A DNA stretch of 64,000 nt. Origin: Pseudomonas sp. 10S4 (GTDB lineage: Bacteria > Pseudomonadota > Gammaproteobacteria > Pseudomonadales > Pseudomonadaceae). The notes under the pieces were generated by a model that saw nothing but the letters and a program-made list of their open reading frames with translations, was not told the DNA's origin and did no database searches. Positions 1 to 8,182 of this stretch are shown piece by piece. Each line of letters starts with the position of its first letter. Within the stretch, counting starts at the first letter, position 1. The position numbers were made by a program, and so were the translations under genes. The stretch spans positions 4,898,001-4,962,000 of the forward strand of contig NZ_CP133774.1 in NCBI RefSeq assembly GCF_034344865.1, given 5' to 3'.

Positions 1-920
1 GCAGGCTCGTTGGGGCCATCCGGGAGGACATCGAGGCGCCGGCCCTGGTCACCAGCCTCAGCCTGCGACAGGCCTACCCGCGCCTGCTGCGCGTGGAGCT
101 CACGCCTGCTGAGGAACACTACAGCGGACACTACGTGACACGCTGGCTTGCCAGGGCCGCGAGTGGGGTCGCCAACGGGCGTTGCCCATTGCCGGAGCAA
201 TGGGCTCCCGGTGTTCTGCAGCCATGGTTGCAGGGCCAGCACGTGGCGTCCAACCAGTCACTGGAACAGGATGAAGAGCTGCCATCGCGCGAGGACGTGG
301 TGGCCGATATCCTCTCCCTTGCGCCGTTGACGATGATCGACGGTGCCTGGCTGGCGGGATTCGCCCATCCGGCGGTGGCCTCCACCGCGTACGGCAGCCG
401 ACTGTTCGAAACGCTTTTCGATGAGCTGGGCAACGGCATCGAGGCTCAGAACCATCCCGTCATCTACCGCCATCTGCTCAAGGCGATACATGGTGAGTTG
501 CCAGCCACCGCCGACCCCGGCTACGCCAATGCCGCCTGCTTCAACGACGAAGACTTCGAACTGCCGGTGTTCTGGTTGTCGATCAGACGATATTCCCAAA
601 CCTACTGCCCGGAGATCCTCGGGTTGAACCTGGCGATGGAGCTGTCCGGGGTCGGTGGCGGCTATCGGCGTACCCACAAGGCCTTGGTTGCCTATGGCTA
701 TCCGACGATGTTCGTCGACCTGCACAACTCCATCGACAACATATCCACCGGGCATACGGCATGGGCTGCCGCGAGCCTGGATGCCTACCTCAGCGCATTT
801 CCTCGAAGTGATCGTGACGAAATGTGGGCGCGGGTCCGTACCGGATTCGTCGCGCTCAATCCACCCAGGGAGCAAACCATGCTGGACAAGTTTCGCAAGA
901 AAGTGAGGGCGCTGCTATGA
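1..920 (+). CDS. Haem-oxygenase-like diiron oxidase (iron-containing redox enzyme family), 5'-partial
   Basis: The reading frame is open from base 3 with no stop, so the gene starts left of the window; the GTG at 93 is probably internal. The visible protein is all-helical in character. It carries the family signatures DELGNG followed by NHPVIYR (Glu and His ligands) in the middle, and DLHNSIDN followed by GHTAW near the C-terminus (His, Asp, His ligands). Family members (SznF central domain, UndA, CADD types) use a diiron centre to oxidise amino acids or fatty acids, including N-oxygenation. The stop overlaps the start of the carbamoyltransferase gene (ATGA), so the two are coupled in one operon. 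Family assignment is fairly secure; substrate is unknown. Confidence 0.75.
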   Translation, partial: RLVGAIREDIEAPALVTSLSLRQAYPRLLRVELTPAEEHYSGHYVTRWLARAASGVANGRCPLPEQWAPGVLQPWLQGQHVASNQSLEQDEELPSREDVVADILSLAPLTMIDGAWLAGFAHPAVASTAYGSRLFETLFDELGNGIEAQNHPVIYRHLLKAIHGELPATADPGYANAACFNDEDFELPVFWLSIRRYSQTYCPEILGLNLAMELSGVGGGYRRTHKALVAYGYPTMFVDLHNSIDNISTGHTAWAAASLDAYLSAFPRSDRDEMWARVRTGFVALNPPREQTMLDKFRKKVRALL

Positions 921-2758
921 CGTACACGCTTGGCATCTCGGCCTTCTATCACGACAGTGCGGCCACCTTGGTAATAGACGGCAAGATCGTTGCCGCCGCC
1001 CAGGAAGAACGCTTCAGTCGGGTCCGCCATGACCCGGGGTTTCCACGCCAGGCCATCGAGTACGTCCTGGTGCACGCGGGCATCAAATTGGCCGACGTCG
1101 ACCATGTCGCCTATTACGAAGATCCGGCGCTCAAATTCCGCCGTGTGCTCTCGACAGCCGTCGTGGCGGGGCTTTCAGCCGTGCGCACCTATGCGCCGGC
1201 ACTGGGTGACTGGCTGTCGACCAAGCGGCGGATGGACCGTGAGGTTGTACGTCATCTGAAAGCGATGGGCGACCGGGACGGTCGTCAGGTCGAAGTGCAT
1301 GGTCACCACGAATCCCACGCCTCTTCGGCGTTCTTTCCCAGTCCGTTTGAGAGCGCCGCAATCCTGTGCATCGACAGTGTCGGTGAATGGGCGACGACGA
1401 CCCTCTGGCACGGCAAGGCAGACGGCATCAAGCTGGTCGCGGAGTTGTCCTTCCCCCATTCGCTGGGCCTGCTCTATTCGGCGTTCACCTACTTCTGCGG
1501 TTTCAAGGTGGACTCCGGCGAATACAAGCTCATGGGGCTAGCGCCCTACGGCAAGACGACCTATGTCGACACGATTCTCTCGAATCTGATCGATGTGAAG
1601 CCCGACGGCAGTTTCAGGCTCGACTGGACCAAGTTCGAGTTCATCAAAGGCGAAGTGATGACGGGCAAGGCCTTCGAGCAACTGTTCGGTGGACCCCGGC
1701 GCTTGTCCGAGGCGCCACTGACCGAGCGCGAGTTCGACCTGGCGGCATCGGTGCAGAAAGTCACGGAAATAGTGGTGTCGCGCCTGGCCAGGACTGCCCG
1801 TGAACTGACAGGCGAGACATCGCTGTGCATGGCCGGGGGCGTCGCCCTCAACTGCGTGGCCAATGGCGTGATCTCCCGTGAGCGAACCTTCGACAGGCTG
1901 TGGGTGCAACCGGCGGCGGGCGATGCAGGTGGTTCCCTGGGTGCCGCGCTGCTGACCGACCGCAAATGCCGTGGGGTGACCCGCCGCGAACTGCCCGCTG
2001 GTGTCCTCGATGGCATGAGCGGAGCCTTGCTCGGCCCGGAATACAGTGAGGAACAGATCAGGGACGAACTGGAAGCCTGCGGCGCCGTTTTCCACAGGCT
2101 TTCACAGGAAGAGGTCGACCGCCGGGTGATCACCAGCATCGAGGACGGCGGGGTGATCGGCTGGTTCCAGGGGCGGATGGAGTTCGGCCCACGCTCGCTG
2201 GGCGGCCGTTCGATCCTCGGAGATCCGCGCCGCGCGGACACCCAGACGACCATGAACCTGCGCATCAAGTTTCGCGAATCCTTCCGCCCTTTCGCGCCTG
2301 TGGTGCTTGAGGAACAAGCGTCGGACTACTTCGACATTGTCGAGGAAAGCCCCTACATGCTGGTGGTCTCGCCGGTGGCTGAGGCCATTCGCAGGGTGAT
2401 CCCACAGGAACAGGCGCAGCTGACCGGCATCGACCTGCTCAAGGTGGCGCGCAGCAATTTGCCGGCGATTACCCATGTGGACTTCTCGGCCAGGGTGCAG
2501 ACCGTGGACCGGGAGCGCAACCCGCGGTTCCGCGCGCTGCTTGAGCGCTTCTACCAGCGTTCCGGGTGTCCCGTATTGGTCAACACCTCGTTCAACGTGC
2601 GTGGCGAGCCGATCGTGAACACGCCATTCGAAGCCTATCGCTGCTTCATGCGCACCAACATCGATGTGCTGGCGATCGGCGATTTCTACCTGGACAAGTC
2701 GGAACAGCCCCAGTTCGAGGAAGCCGTCGACTGGCGCGAGACCGTGCCGTTGGACTGA
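917..2758 (+). CDS. NodU/CmcH-family O-carbamoyltransferase
   Basis: I chose ATG 917, which overlaps the previous stop, over an upstream in-frame GTG at 824; this gives 613 residues, the usual family length. The N-terminus has the ASKHA-like start (LGISAFYHDSAATL) and a His-rich GHHESHASSAFF motif at about residues 129-140. The C-terminal part has FGPRSLGGRSILGDPR and NTSFNVRGEPIVNTP, typical of the YrdC-like carbamoyladenylate half. Known family members (NodU, CmcH, TobZ, NovN) transfer carbamoyl from carbamoyl phosphate, through carbamoyl-AMP, to a hydroxyl group of a small molecule. With oxidase, dioxygenase and ligase neighbours it probably carbamoylates a hydroxylated or N-hydroxylated intermediate. 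The acceptor is unknown. Confidence 0.88.
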   Translation: MTYTLGISAFYHDSAATLVIDGKIVAAAQEERFSRVRHDPGFPRQAIEYVLVHAGIKLADVDHVAYYEDPALKFRRVLSTAVVAGLSAVRTYAPALGDWLSTKRRMDREVVRHLKAMGDRDGRQVEVHGHHESHASSAFFPSPFESAAILCIDSVGEWATTTLWHGKADGIKLVAELSFPHSLGLLYSAFTYFCGFKVDSGEYKLMGLAPYGKTTYVDTILSNLIDVKPDGSFRLDWTKFEFIKGEVMTGKAFEQLFGGPRRLSEAPLTEREFDLAASVQKVTEIVVSRLARTARELTGETSLCMAGGVALNCVANGVISRERTFDRLWVQPAAGDAGGSLGAALLTDRKCRGVTRRELPAGVLDGMSGALLGPEYSEEQIRDELEACGAVFHRLSQEEVDRRVITSIEDGGVIGWFQGRMEFGPRSLGGRSILGDPRRADTQTTMNLRIKFRESFRPFAPVVLEEQASDYFDIVEESPYMLVVSPVAEAIRRVIPQEQAQLTGIDLLKVARSNLPAITHVDFSARVQTVDRERNPRFRALLERFYQRSGCPVLVNTSFNVRGEPIVNTPFEAYRCFMRTNIDVLAIGDFYLDKSEQPQFEEAVDWRETVPLD

Positions 2759-2802
2759 TGGACTGATGGACTGATCATTTCATTCACTAGGGAAGGTGCA
2801 CC

Positions 2803-2919
2803 ATGGATTACGTTCTGCTCTACCTGATCCTGCCGCTGGGGATGTTTATCCGTCGAACCCGCGCGTTCGCCCACCGGCCGGATCCCAAGGTCAGCTCATA
2901 CTTGAACCGCAAATCATGA
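2803..2919 (+). CDS. Small 38-residue protein inside the biosynthetic operon
   Basis: An ATG at 2803 follows a good ribosome binding site (GGGAAGG, 2790-2796) and opens a 38-codon frame whose TGA overlaps the dioxygenase ATG at 2916 (ATGA). The protein starts with a hydrophobic stretch (MDYVLLYLILPLGMFI, about residues 1-16), followed by a basic, Arg-rich tail ending in NRKS. That layout suggests a single membrane-anchoring helix with a cytoplasmic positive tail. Position, RBS and stop/start overlap all argue that it is translated. I do not recognise the family. It could be a membrane tether for the enzymes, a transporter accessory peptide or a substrate-carrier peptide; the first is the simplest reading. 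Confidence 0.6.
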   Translation: MDYVLLYLILPLGMFIRRTRAFAHRPDPKVSSYLNRKS

Positions 2920-3872
2920 GCCTCATGGCCATAGATGTTCAGCAGGCTTCGATGGTCCAGGTCATGATCATCGATTCGCCCGACCTGAGCGGGCTGGAGG
3001 GCTGTCGCGCGAAGTTGGCCGAAATGCCGCACCGCGCCGACAGCGTGGGAGAAATCGGCGGGGACTGGCTGAGCACCGTGTTGGGCAGCGACAACGTCGA
3101 GGCGATCCGTGCGTTCCCCGCCAGCCCGTTCAAGGCACTGCTGGTGCGGGGTATCTCGCTCTCCACGGATGTCGCGACGCCGTGCAATGGCTTCCTGCCC
3201 AATGCCCAGTGCATCCTGGACTTCGACCTGCTGCAGTTCGGCATGCTGCAGCTGCTGGGTGTCAGGCCGCATGCGGTCGAGTACGAAAACCTCGGCAAGC
3301 TGGTCAGGAACGTGGTGCCGGTGCCGGAGGCTGCGGGCACCACGAGTTCCTGGGGCGCGGACGTGGAGTTTTTCTGGCACACCGACAATCCCAACTGGCC
3401 CTTCGACGACCAGGGCCGGGATGTCACGACATCCGTGCCGAACTTCCTGGCCTTTGCCGCCGTGCGCAATTTCGAAGGTGCCTCCACCGACATCGTCTGT
3501 GTGGATCATATCCTCTCACAGCTGCCCGCCTGGGCAACGGCCCAGTTGCAGAAGCCTGCCTACACCTTCGGGGCTCCTGCTTCCAACGAGGGCTTCGATG
3601 GCCAGCAGAAGGTGCTGCCGATCCTGGAGCAGGGCGATAGCGGTTATCGCCTGCGCTTCGACGACGGCATCGTGGCGGCGCTCGACCCGGACAGCAAAGA
3701 GGCCCTCGGGCTCCTGTGCCAATGCCTGCGCGATGCCCAGGGTATCGAAGTGGTGATGCAACCGGGTGACTTCTTCATTTTCAAGAACGCCCGCGTGCTG
3801 CATCGACGCAAGGCGTTCCAACCTATGCCCAACAGCAAGGCGCGCTGGCTGCGCAGGGTGTACTGCAGTTGA
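2916..3872 (+). CDS. TauD/clavaminate synthase-like Fe(II)/2-oxoglutarate dioxygenase
   Basis: Start ATG 2916 overlaps the small-protein stop; ATG 2925 is an alternative, and a longer frame from GTG 2796 would run through the small ORF and is rejected. The 318-residue protein has the 2-His-1-carboxylate triad: HTD at residues 155-157 (FFWHTDN) and His296 (VLHRRKAF), with a conserved Arg close to it. The overall pattern is nearer the VioC/AsnO/clavaminate synthase branch, which hydroxylates or desaturates amino-acid side chains, than taurine dioxygenase itself. In this operon it probably hydroxylates the amino-acid precursor, perhaps providing the oxygen later carbamoylated. Substrate unknown. 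Confidence 0.82.
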   Translation: MSLMAIDVQQASMVQVMIIDSPDLSGLEGCRAKLAEMPHRADSVGEIGGDWLSTVLGSDNVEAIRAFPASPFKALLVRGISLSTDVATPCNGFLPNAQCILDFDLLQFGMLQLLGVRPHAVEYENLGKLVRNVVPVPEAAGTTSSWGADVEFFWHTDNPNWPFDDQGRDVTTSVPNFLAFAAVRNFEGASTDIVCVDHILSQLPAWATAQLQKPAYTFGAPASNEGFDGQQKVLPILEQGDSGYRLRFDDGIVAALDPDSKEALGLLCQCLRDAQGIEVVMQPGDFFIFKNARVLHRRKAFQPMPNSKARWLRRVYCS

Positions 3873-3915
3873 ACCTTTTCTTCAAAATCCATCACGATAA
3901 ATAGGGAACTCACGC

Positions 3916-6366
3916 ATGAACAAACGTATCGCAGTAATCGGTGGCCGCCCCGCGCCCATTCACGGAGCCAAGGAACTGGGCATCGACGTAGTGCTGGTGC
4001 ACCAGGAGGGTGACTACGAGCAGGAGATCCACGCTCATTGCGAACAGGTGGTGCATGCCAGGATCGACGACGCTGAGGCGATCATCAAGGTGCTCGAACC
4101 CCTGCATCGCGAACGTCCGTTCGATCGCATCATCACCACCACCGAAGTGGCGGGCGAGTCGACGGGCAAGGTGGTCGATCATTTCGGCCTCACCGGAGTT
4201 TCCTACAAGACCGCGCGCCTGCTCAAGGACAAGGTGGCTATGCGCGAACTGCTGGCCAAGCATGACCTGAGCCCGGTTGCCTATCGCCATGTCACCAGCG
4301 CGCAGATCGCCATCGCGTTCGTCAAGGAGCATGGCAAGTCGGTGCTCAAGCCGGCCGAAGGCGTCGCCAGTCTGCATATCCATCCCTGCGATGACGAAGC
4401 CTCCGCCACCAAGGCCTGGCAAGCGCTGCAGGACGCCGACGTCAAGCACATCATCATCGAGGAATACCTGGAGGGGCCGGTCGTCAGCGTGGACTCCTTC
4501 TCCTTCAAGCGCCGCCACCTGCCGATCGGCTACTCCCAGTACCGCATGAACGACAAGTACGTCGAGTGGGAGGTCAGCACGCCAAGCACCGATGCCAAGA
4601 AATGGCTGAAAGAGCTGAAGGAAATGACCTGCCGCCTGCTCGACGCCGTGGAGCTGGAGGAAGGCCCTTCCCACAGCGAGTTCGTGCTGACGCCAAAAGG
4701 CCCTCGGGTACTGGAGTCCCACGCCCGCCTGGCCGGTTCGGGTGCCCCGGAATTGGTGAGACGCGCGTTCGGCCTCGACCTGAACCGGATGTTCCTGACC
4801 GTGCCCCTGGGTATCGACACCCTGCCGGAAGTGTCGCCAGAGCCGAAGGCCGGTGCGGCGATCCAGTTCTTCGTGCCGACACCTGGCAAAGTGATGAAGG
4901 TCGAGCTCGACCTCAAGCCTGACGTCGACGTGCGTCACACCAAGCAGGGCGAGACGCCACTGGTGTTCCTGCCGTTCCTGTTCGAGCTGGGCCAGGCCGA
5001 GCGTGCCGTGGTCATCCAGAAGCACGAGGGCGACCAGATTCCACCTCTCGATACCGTTGCCGACTGCGTCTCGGGGTATGTCCTGGCAACAGGCGTCTCG
5101 CGTGAGGACGCGGTCCGGATCGGCGACGAACTCGGTGGAGGCCGTTCATTTCATCGTGGAGCCCAAGGCATGAGCTACCTGCTCTGCTTGCATCGTTGGG
5201 TCGGCTCCCAAGCCCTCTACGACCGATACGAGTTGCCTGCGGGGATGATGATTCGGGCGATCTGCACGCCCGAATCCATCGCATCGCTGCCGAGTGAGCG
5301 CCTGGCGTCGAGTTCGACGCTGGCCTCGCTGGACGATACCGGGGCGGTCATGGCCGAGGTCGAACGCCTGGTCGCGCAGCACGGTGTACCGGCGCTGGTG
5401 GTCGCCCTCAATGAGGGCGACCTGCTCAATGCCGCGTCGATTCGCGAGCGATGGAAGGTGCCGGGAGACCGGGTTGCCTGGACCGAGCGGTTTCGCGACA
5501 AGCTCACCATGCTGGACATCGCGGGTCGGCAGACGTCGATCAGCGTGCTGCCGGCGGTGAACGCCGATTCCCGTGAAGCCGTGGAGCAACTGGCGACCGA
5601 GCATGGCTATCCGCTGGTGCTCAAACCACGCTATGGTACGGCGAGTCGTGGCGTGAAGATCCTTCGCGGTCCTGGGGATCTTGATCCGTTGCAACAGGCC
5701 GTGGAGCCCATGATGGTCCAGGTCTACTGCGCCGCCCCGATCCTGCACGTAGACGGTTGGTGGGATGGGCAGCGGATCGTGGTGGTCACCGCGTCGCGCT
5801 ATGTGAACAGTTGTGCCGATTTCGGTCCGGACAGCCCGCTGGGCAGTATCGAGCTGGAGGAGGGCGAGGACGAGCAGCGGATTGCGCGGCGCGTCGAGCA
5901 GTTGCTGGCGGCCTTCGCGCCGGAGCGGGAAATCGTCTTCCACCTCGAACTGTTCGACCGGGGTGACGAGTTGCTGTTCCTTGAGATTGGTGCCCGTGTC
6001 GGCGGTGCTGAAATTCCGTTCCTCTGGCGGGAGGTGAGGGATATCGACCTGCTGGGGATTGCCTGGGAACTCCAGACAGGGGCGTCCACCCGCTACAGGG
6101 ACCTTGCACGCAGCCGCAGCAATGAGGGCAGACCCTTGCGTCGTGAACGTGGGGCCTGGGTGATCGCCCGGCGCGGCAGTTCGCCGCACGATGGGCTGGG
6201 AACCCTGTACTGGGCCCAACCACAGGACCTTGAGCACTCCGCCAGTGGTGTCTATGAGGGCTCCAGGACCCGCTTGCGCCTGCGCAGCTTCGATGGTCCC
6301 GCGCTGGTACACGATGTGGGGAAGGTCTTCGAACAGTTATCCGAACTATGGAGTGTTCAATCGTGA
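3916..6366 (+). CDS. Double-domain ATP-grasp ligase (816 residues)
   Basis: Two ATP-grasp modules are fused. The first (about residues 1-420) has an N-terminal Rossmann-like start, an ATP-lysine segment (SVLKPAEG), a central EEYLEGPVVSVDSF loop and a metal-binding ELxxRxxG-like segment (ESHARLAGSG). The second (about residues 430-816) repeats this with PLVLKPRYGTASRG and EIGARVGGAEIPF. ATP-grasp enzymes activate a carboxylate as acylphosphate and join it to an amine, so two successive amide bonds (dipeptide or peptide-carrier ligation) are plausible. A weak RBS (GGGAA, 3903-3907) precedes the ATG. The 43-base gap to the dioxygenase is the longest inside the operon. The fold is confident, the partners are not known. 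Confidence 0.83.
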   Translation: MNKRIAVIGGRPAPIHGAKELGIDVVLVHQEGDYEQEIHAHCEQVVHARIDDAEAIIKVLEPLHRERPFDRIITTTEVAGESTGKVVDHFGLTGVSYKTARLLKDKVAMRELLAKHDLSPVAYRHVTSAQIAIAFVKEHGKSVLKPAEGVASLHIHPCDDEASATKAWQALQDADVKHIIIEEYLEGPVVSVDSFSFKRRHLPIGYSQYRMNDKYVEWEVSTPSTDAKKWLKELKEMTCRLLDAVELEEGPSHSEFVLTPKGPRVLESHARLAGSGAPELVRRAFGLDLNRMFLTVPLGIDTLPEVSPEPKAGAAIQFFVPTPGKVMKVELDLKPDVDVRHTKQGETPLVFLPFLFELGQAERAVVIQKHEGDQIPPLDTVADCVSGYVLATGVSREDAVRIGDELGGGRSFHRGAQGMSYLLCLHRWVGSQALYDRYELPAGMMIRAICTPESIASLPSERLASSSTLASLDDTGAVMAEVERLVAQHGVPALVVALNEGDLLNAASIRERWKVPGDRVAWTERFRDKLTMLDIAGRQTSISVLPAVNADSREAVEQLATEHGYPLVLKPRYGTASRGVKILRGPGDLDPLQQAVEPMMVQVYCAAPILHVDGWWDGQRIVVVTASRYVNSCADFGPDSPLGSIELEEGEDEQRIARRVEQLLAAFAPEREIVFHLELFDRGDELLFLEIGARVGGAEIPFLWREVRDIDLLGIAWELQTGASTRYRDLARSRSNEGRPLRRERGAWVIARRGSSPHDGLGTLYWAQPQDLEHSASGVYEGSRTRLRLRSFDGPALVHDVGKVFEQLSELWSVQS

Positions 6367-6491
6367 GAACAGCAGTTGTAACGGATGCCAACGCTGGCAT
6401 TGACGAGGCGTACGGCCGCACCTTGGCCCGTCGTGGCGGGCGCGAACAGCTGCCGGCCACCCATTTTTCTGTACACGAAGGAGCACGCTGA
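6363..6491 (+). pseudogene. 42-codon coupled ORF resembling a decayed SDR N-terminus
   Basis: GTG 6363 overlaps the ligase TGA (GTGA) and the frame ends at 6491, overlapping the exporter ATG by one base, so it fills the gap exactly. The first 24 residues (TAVVTDANAGIDEAYGRTL and on) match the dinucleotide-binding start of short-chain dehydrogenases, TGxxxGIG, but with Gly to Asp changes at two of the three key glycines. The rest (GREQLPATHFSVHEGAR) has no SDR character. I read it as a remnant of a deleted SDR gene that still serves translational coupling. A functional short peptide is possible but less likely. Confidence 0.45.
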
Positions 6492-7126
6492 TGGTTTCGC
6501 CGGAAAACCTGGCCGGTGTGGCCATCATTGCCCTGGGCATGGTGCTGACACCTGGACCGAACATGATCTACCTGACCTCGCGGGTGATTTCCCAAGGGCG
6601 ACTGGCGGGGATGATTTCCTTGGCCGGCGTGGCCCTGGGCTTCGTGTGCTACCTGGTGGCTTCGGGACTGGGGCTGGCGGCCTTGTTCAAGGCCGTGCCG
6701 GTGGCCTACGACGTCGTCAAGATCGCGGGCGCATTCTATCTGGGCTACCTGGCCTGGAACATGCTCAAGCCCAGGGGCGCCTCCCCTTCGAAGGCGCGCG
6801 AACTGCCGCCTCACTCGCCGAAGCGGCTGTTCACCATGGGGCTGGTGACAAACCTGCTGAATCCGAAGATTGCGCTTATGTATTCCGCGCTGATTCCCCA
6901 GTTCATCGATCCTTCCGCGGGATCGACCCTACAGCAGTTCATTCAGCTGGGGCTGGTACAGATCGTCATTGCCGTCACCGTGAACGGTATCATCGTCCTG
7001 GCCGCCTCCCGGGTCAGCAGCTACCTGACCAAGCGCCCCACTGCCATGCGCACCCAGCGCTGGGTTTCCGGAACTGTACTTGCTGTGTTTGCGGTCGATA
7101 TCCTACTGCGCAAGCCGATGACCTGA
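6491..7126 (+). CDS. LysE/RhtB-family amino-acid exporter
   Basis: The 211-residue protein has the family start (MVSPENLAGVAIIALGMVLTPGPNM in outline, with the LTPGPN motif at about residues 19-24) and about six hydrophobic segments; the conserved NPK motif (LLNPKIALMYSALIPQF region) lies near residue 125. LysE/RhtB proteins export amino acids and analogues through the inner membrane by proton exchange. It is the last gene of the operon, overlapping the short relic ORF by one base. Such exporters commonly end amino-acid antimetabolite clusters, where they provide product export and self-protection. That role is inferred from position. Confidence 0.9.
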   Translation: MVSPENLAGVAIIALGMVLTPGPNMIYLTSRVISQGRLAGMISLAGVALGFVCYLVASGLGLAALFKAVPVAYDVVKIAGAFYLGYLAWNMLKPRGASPSKARELPPHSPKRLFTMGLVTNLLNPKIALMYSALIPQFIDPSAGSTLQQFIQLGLVQIVIAVTVNGIIVLAASRVSSYLTKRPTAMRTQRWVSGTVLAVFAVDILLRKPMT

Positions 7127-7181
7127 TAGAGGAGCGGGCCTTGCGCAGGTCCTGGAGCTGTACAGGGAACGGCTTTAACAC

Positions 7182-7206
7182 AAAAAGTCCCGCGTTGAGG
7201 TGGGAC
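7182..7206 (-). terminator. Rho-independent terminator of a truncated minus-strand gene
   Basis: On the minus strand the sequence reads GTCCC, ACCTCAACGC, GGGAC, then TTTTTGTGTT. The stem is 7187-7191 with 7202-7206 and the T-run lies at 7182-7186. It sits just behind the stop codon of the truncated gene at 7244 and shows where the old host transcript ended. It may also mark the convergent end of the biosynthetic operon. Confidence 0.6.
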
Positions 7207-7243
7207 CTGCGTCATTAAGAACGCAGCAATTACCAACAAAAGC

Positions 7244-7303
7244 CTAACGCATCGGAACCGGTTGTGGCTGGTAGTAGCCCGGTGGCGGTGCCTGGTAATA
7301 ACC
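7244..7303 (-). pseudogene. 3' end of a truncated Pro/Tyr-rich envelope protein gene
   Basis: A minus-strand frame ends in GYYQAPPPGYYQPQPVPMR and TAG (7244), directly ahead of a good terminator. This Pro/Tyr/Gln-rich tail is typical of small Pseudomonas envelope or glycine-zipper proteins. Upstream (to the right) the frame loses this character within a few codons and no start or signal peptide follows, so only the 3' end survives. It marks the left edge of the inserted or rearranged block. Confidence 0.5.
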
Positions 7304-7407
7304 GGACCATGAACATTGGGCTGAGCATCCAGGTCGCGGCGCTGCTGATGCTAACGGTTCCTGCGGCCTGGTTGACCATCCCTTGGGTAATGGGCGCTCA
7401 GGCGCTG

Positions 7408-7842
7408 TCAGGGATCGCCAAAGACCTGAACAAGATGAGTGCCAAAAGCTCCATCAAACTCCTGGTGTCCGATGGGCAACAGGGCCGGTTTTATCAATGG
7501 ATAGTCGGTCATTCCTTGCAGGTGGTGGCAAAAGAAGATGTTGCCGCCCACCGTCAGGCTGGATTCTTCCATGAGCTTTTGCAGATGCTCGATGGCGGTG
7601 CCGCTGAACTCCGTAAAGTCTTCGGTGCCAGCAAGGTATTTGCTGAGCCAGCCGCTGAAGCGGGGCGCGCCGGATTCGGCATGGAAGAAGCCCCAGCCTT
7701 TTCCAGTCTTGGCGTTATAGCTTTCGTTGAACTGTTGAACCAGCTCGTCGCGGGCTTGGCTCTCGACGAGTTCGCCGGCGCTACGGTGCAGAATATAGGG
7801 GCAAGCGATCGTAAGCATTTCAATTTCATGGCATCCCCCCAA
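7408..7842 (-). pseudogene. Nucleoid-associated protein NdpA/YejK fragment
   Basis: Residues from about 18 to 114 match NdpA: NESYNAKTGKGWGFFH, ESGAPRFSGWL, DFTEFSGTAIEHLQKLMEES, and QGMTDY. A full NdpA/YejK is about 330 residues; here similarity stops after MTDY and the frame ends 30 residues later at 7408. The first 17 residues also do not resemble the family. Both ends therefore look lost or replaced. NdpA is a host and phage-borne nucleoid protein, and this copy fits cargo of the prophage block. It may still be expressed as a 144-residue protein, but is unlikely to work. Confidence 0.6.
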
Positions 7843-7938
7843 AATTAAGTGCGAACTCTACCATTCGTGGCGCACGCCCACCATTGACGAGGAGGGCGGG
7901 CAGAACGAAAAAGCCCGTCGCGAGCTGAGTCGTAGATT

Positions 7939-8142
7939 TTAATGGAGGACTCTTCGGCTCTCCCCAATCCTGACCCGATCAAGCGCACGATTTAATGCAT
8001 CCAAGGCATCAAGTAGGGCTTTCGCCTCAGATTCCCGGCCATCACCCCAAAGGCGTTCAGCCATTTTGTTAAGGGCCTGGATAGAGCGCTCAATGTCAGC
8101 AGCGGTCGTTGCTATTTTGCTTTCCGGCTGTTTCTTCGGCAT
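7939..8142 (-). CDS. Small conserved-looking hypothetical protein (67 residues)
   Basis: The frame MPKKQPESKIATTAADIERSI and on encodes a helical, charged, possibly coiled-coil protein (AERLWGDGRESEAKALLDALDALNRALDRV). It lies on the same strand as the CI repressor and about 40 bases downstream of it. The composition is like many small phage-borne proteins. No function recognised. The helical amphipathic pattern and codon use make it more credible than the overlapping frames. Confidence 0.5.
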   Translation of the reverse strand: MPKKQPESKIATTAADIERSIQALNKMAERLWGDGRESEAKALLDALDALNRALDRVRIGESRRVLH

Positions 8143-8182
8143 TCAGTAACCCTTCTGCAGGGCATTGCTTTGTCGTTCAATT

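Noticed and set aside
1..7126. Naming the cluster as a known vinylglycine (FVG/AVG-type) cluster
   Set aside because: Only the general enzyme types agree from memory; key partner genes are not visible and no sequence comparison could be made.
7264..7848. 194-codon plus-strand frame
   Set aside because: It is antisense to the NdpA fragment, whose family motifs are clear on the minus strand.
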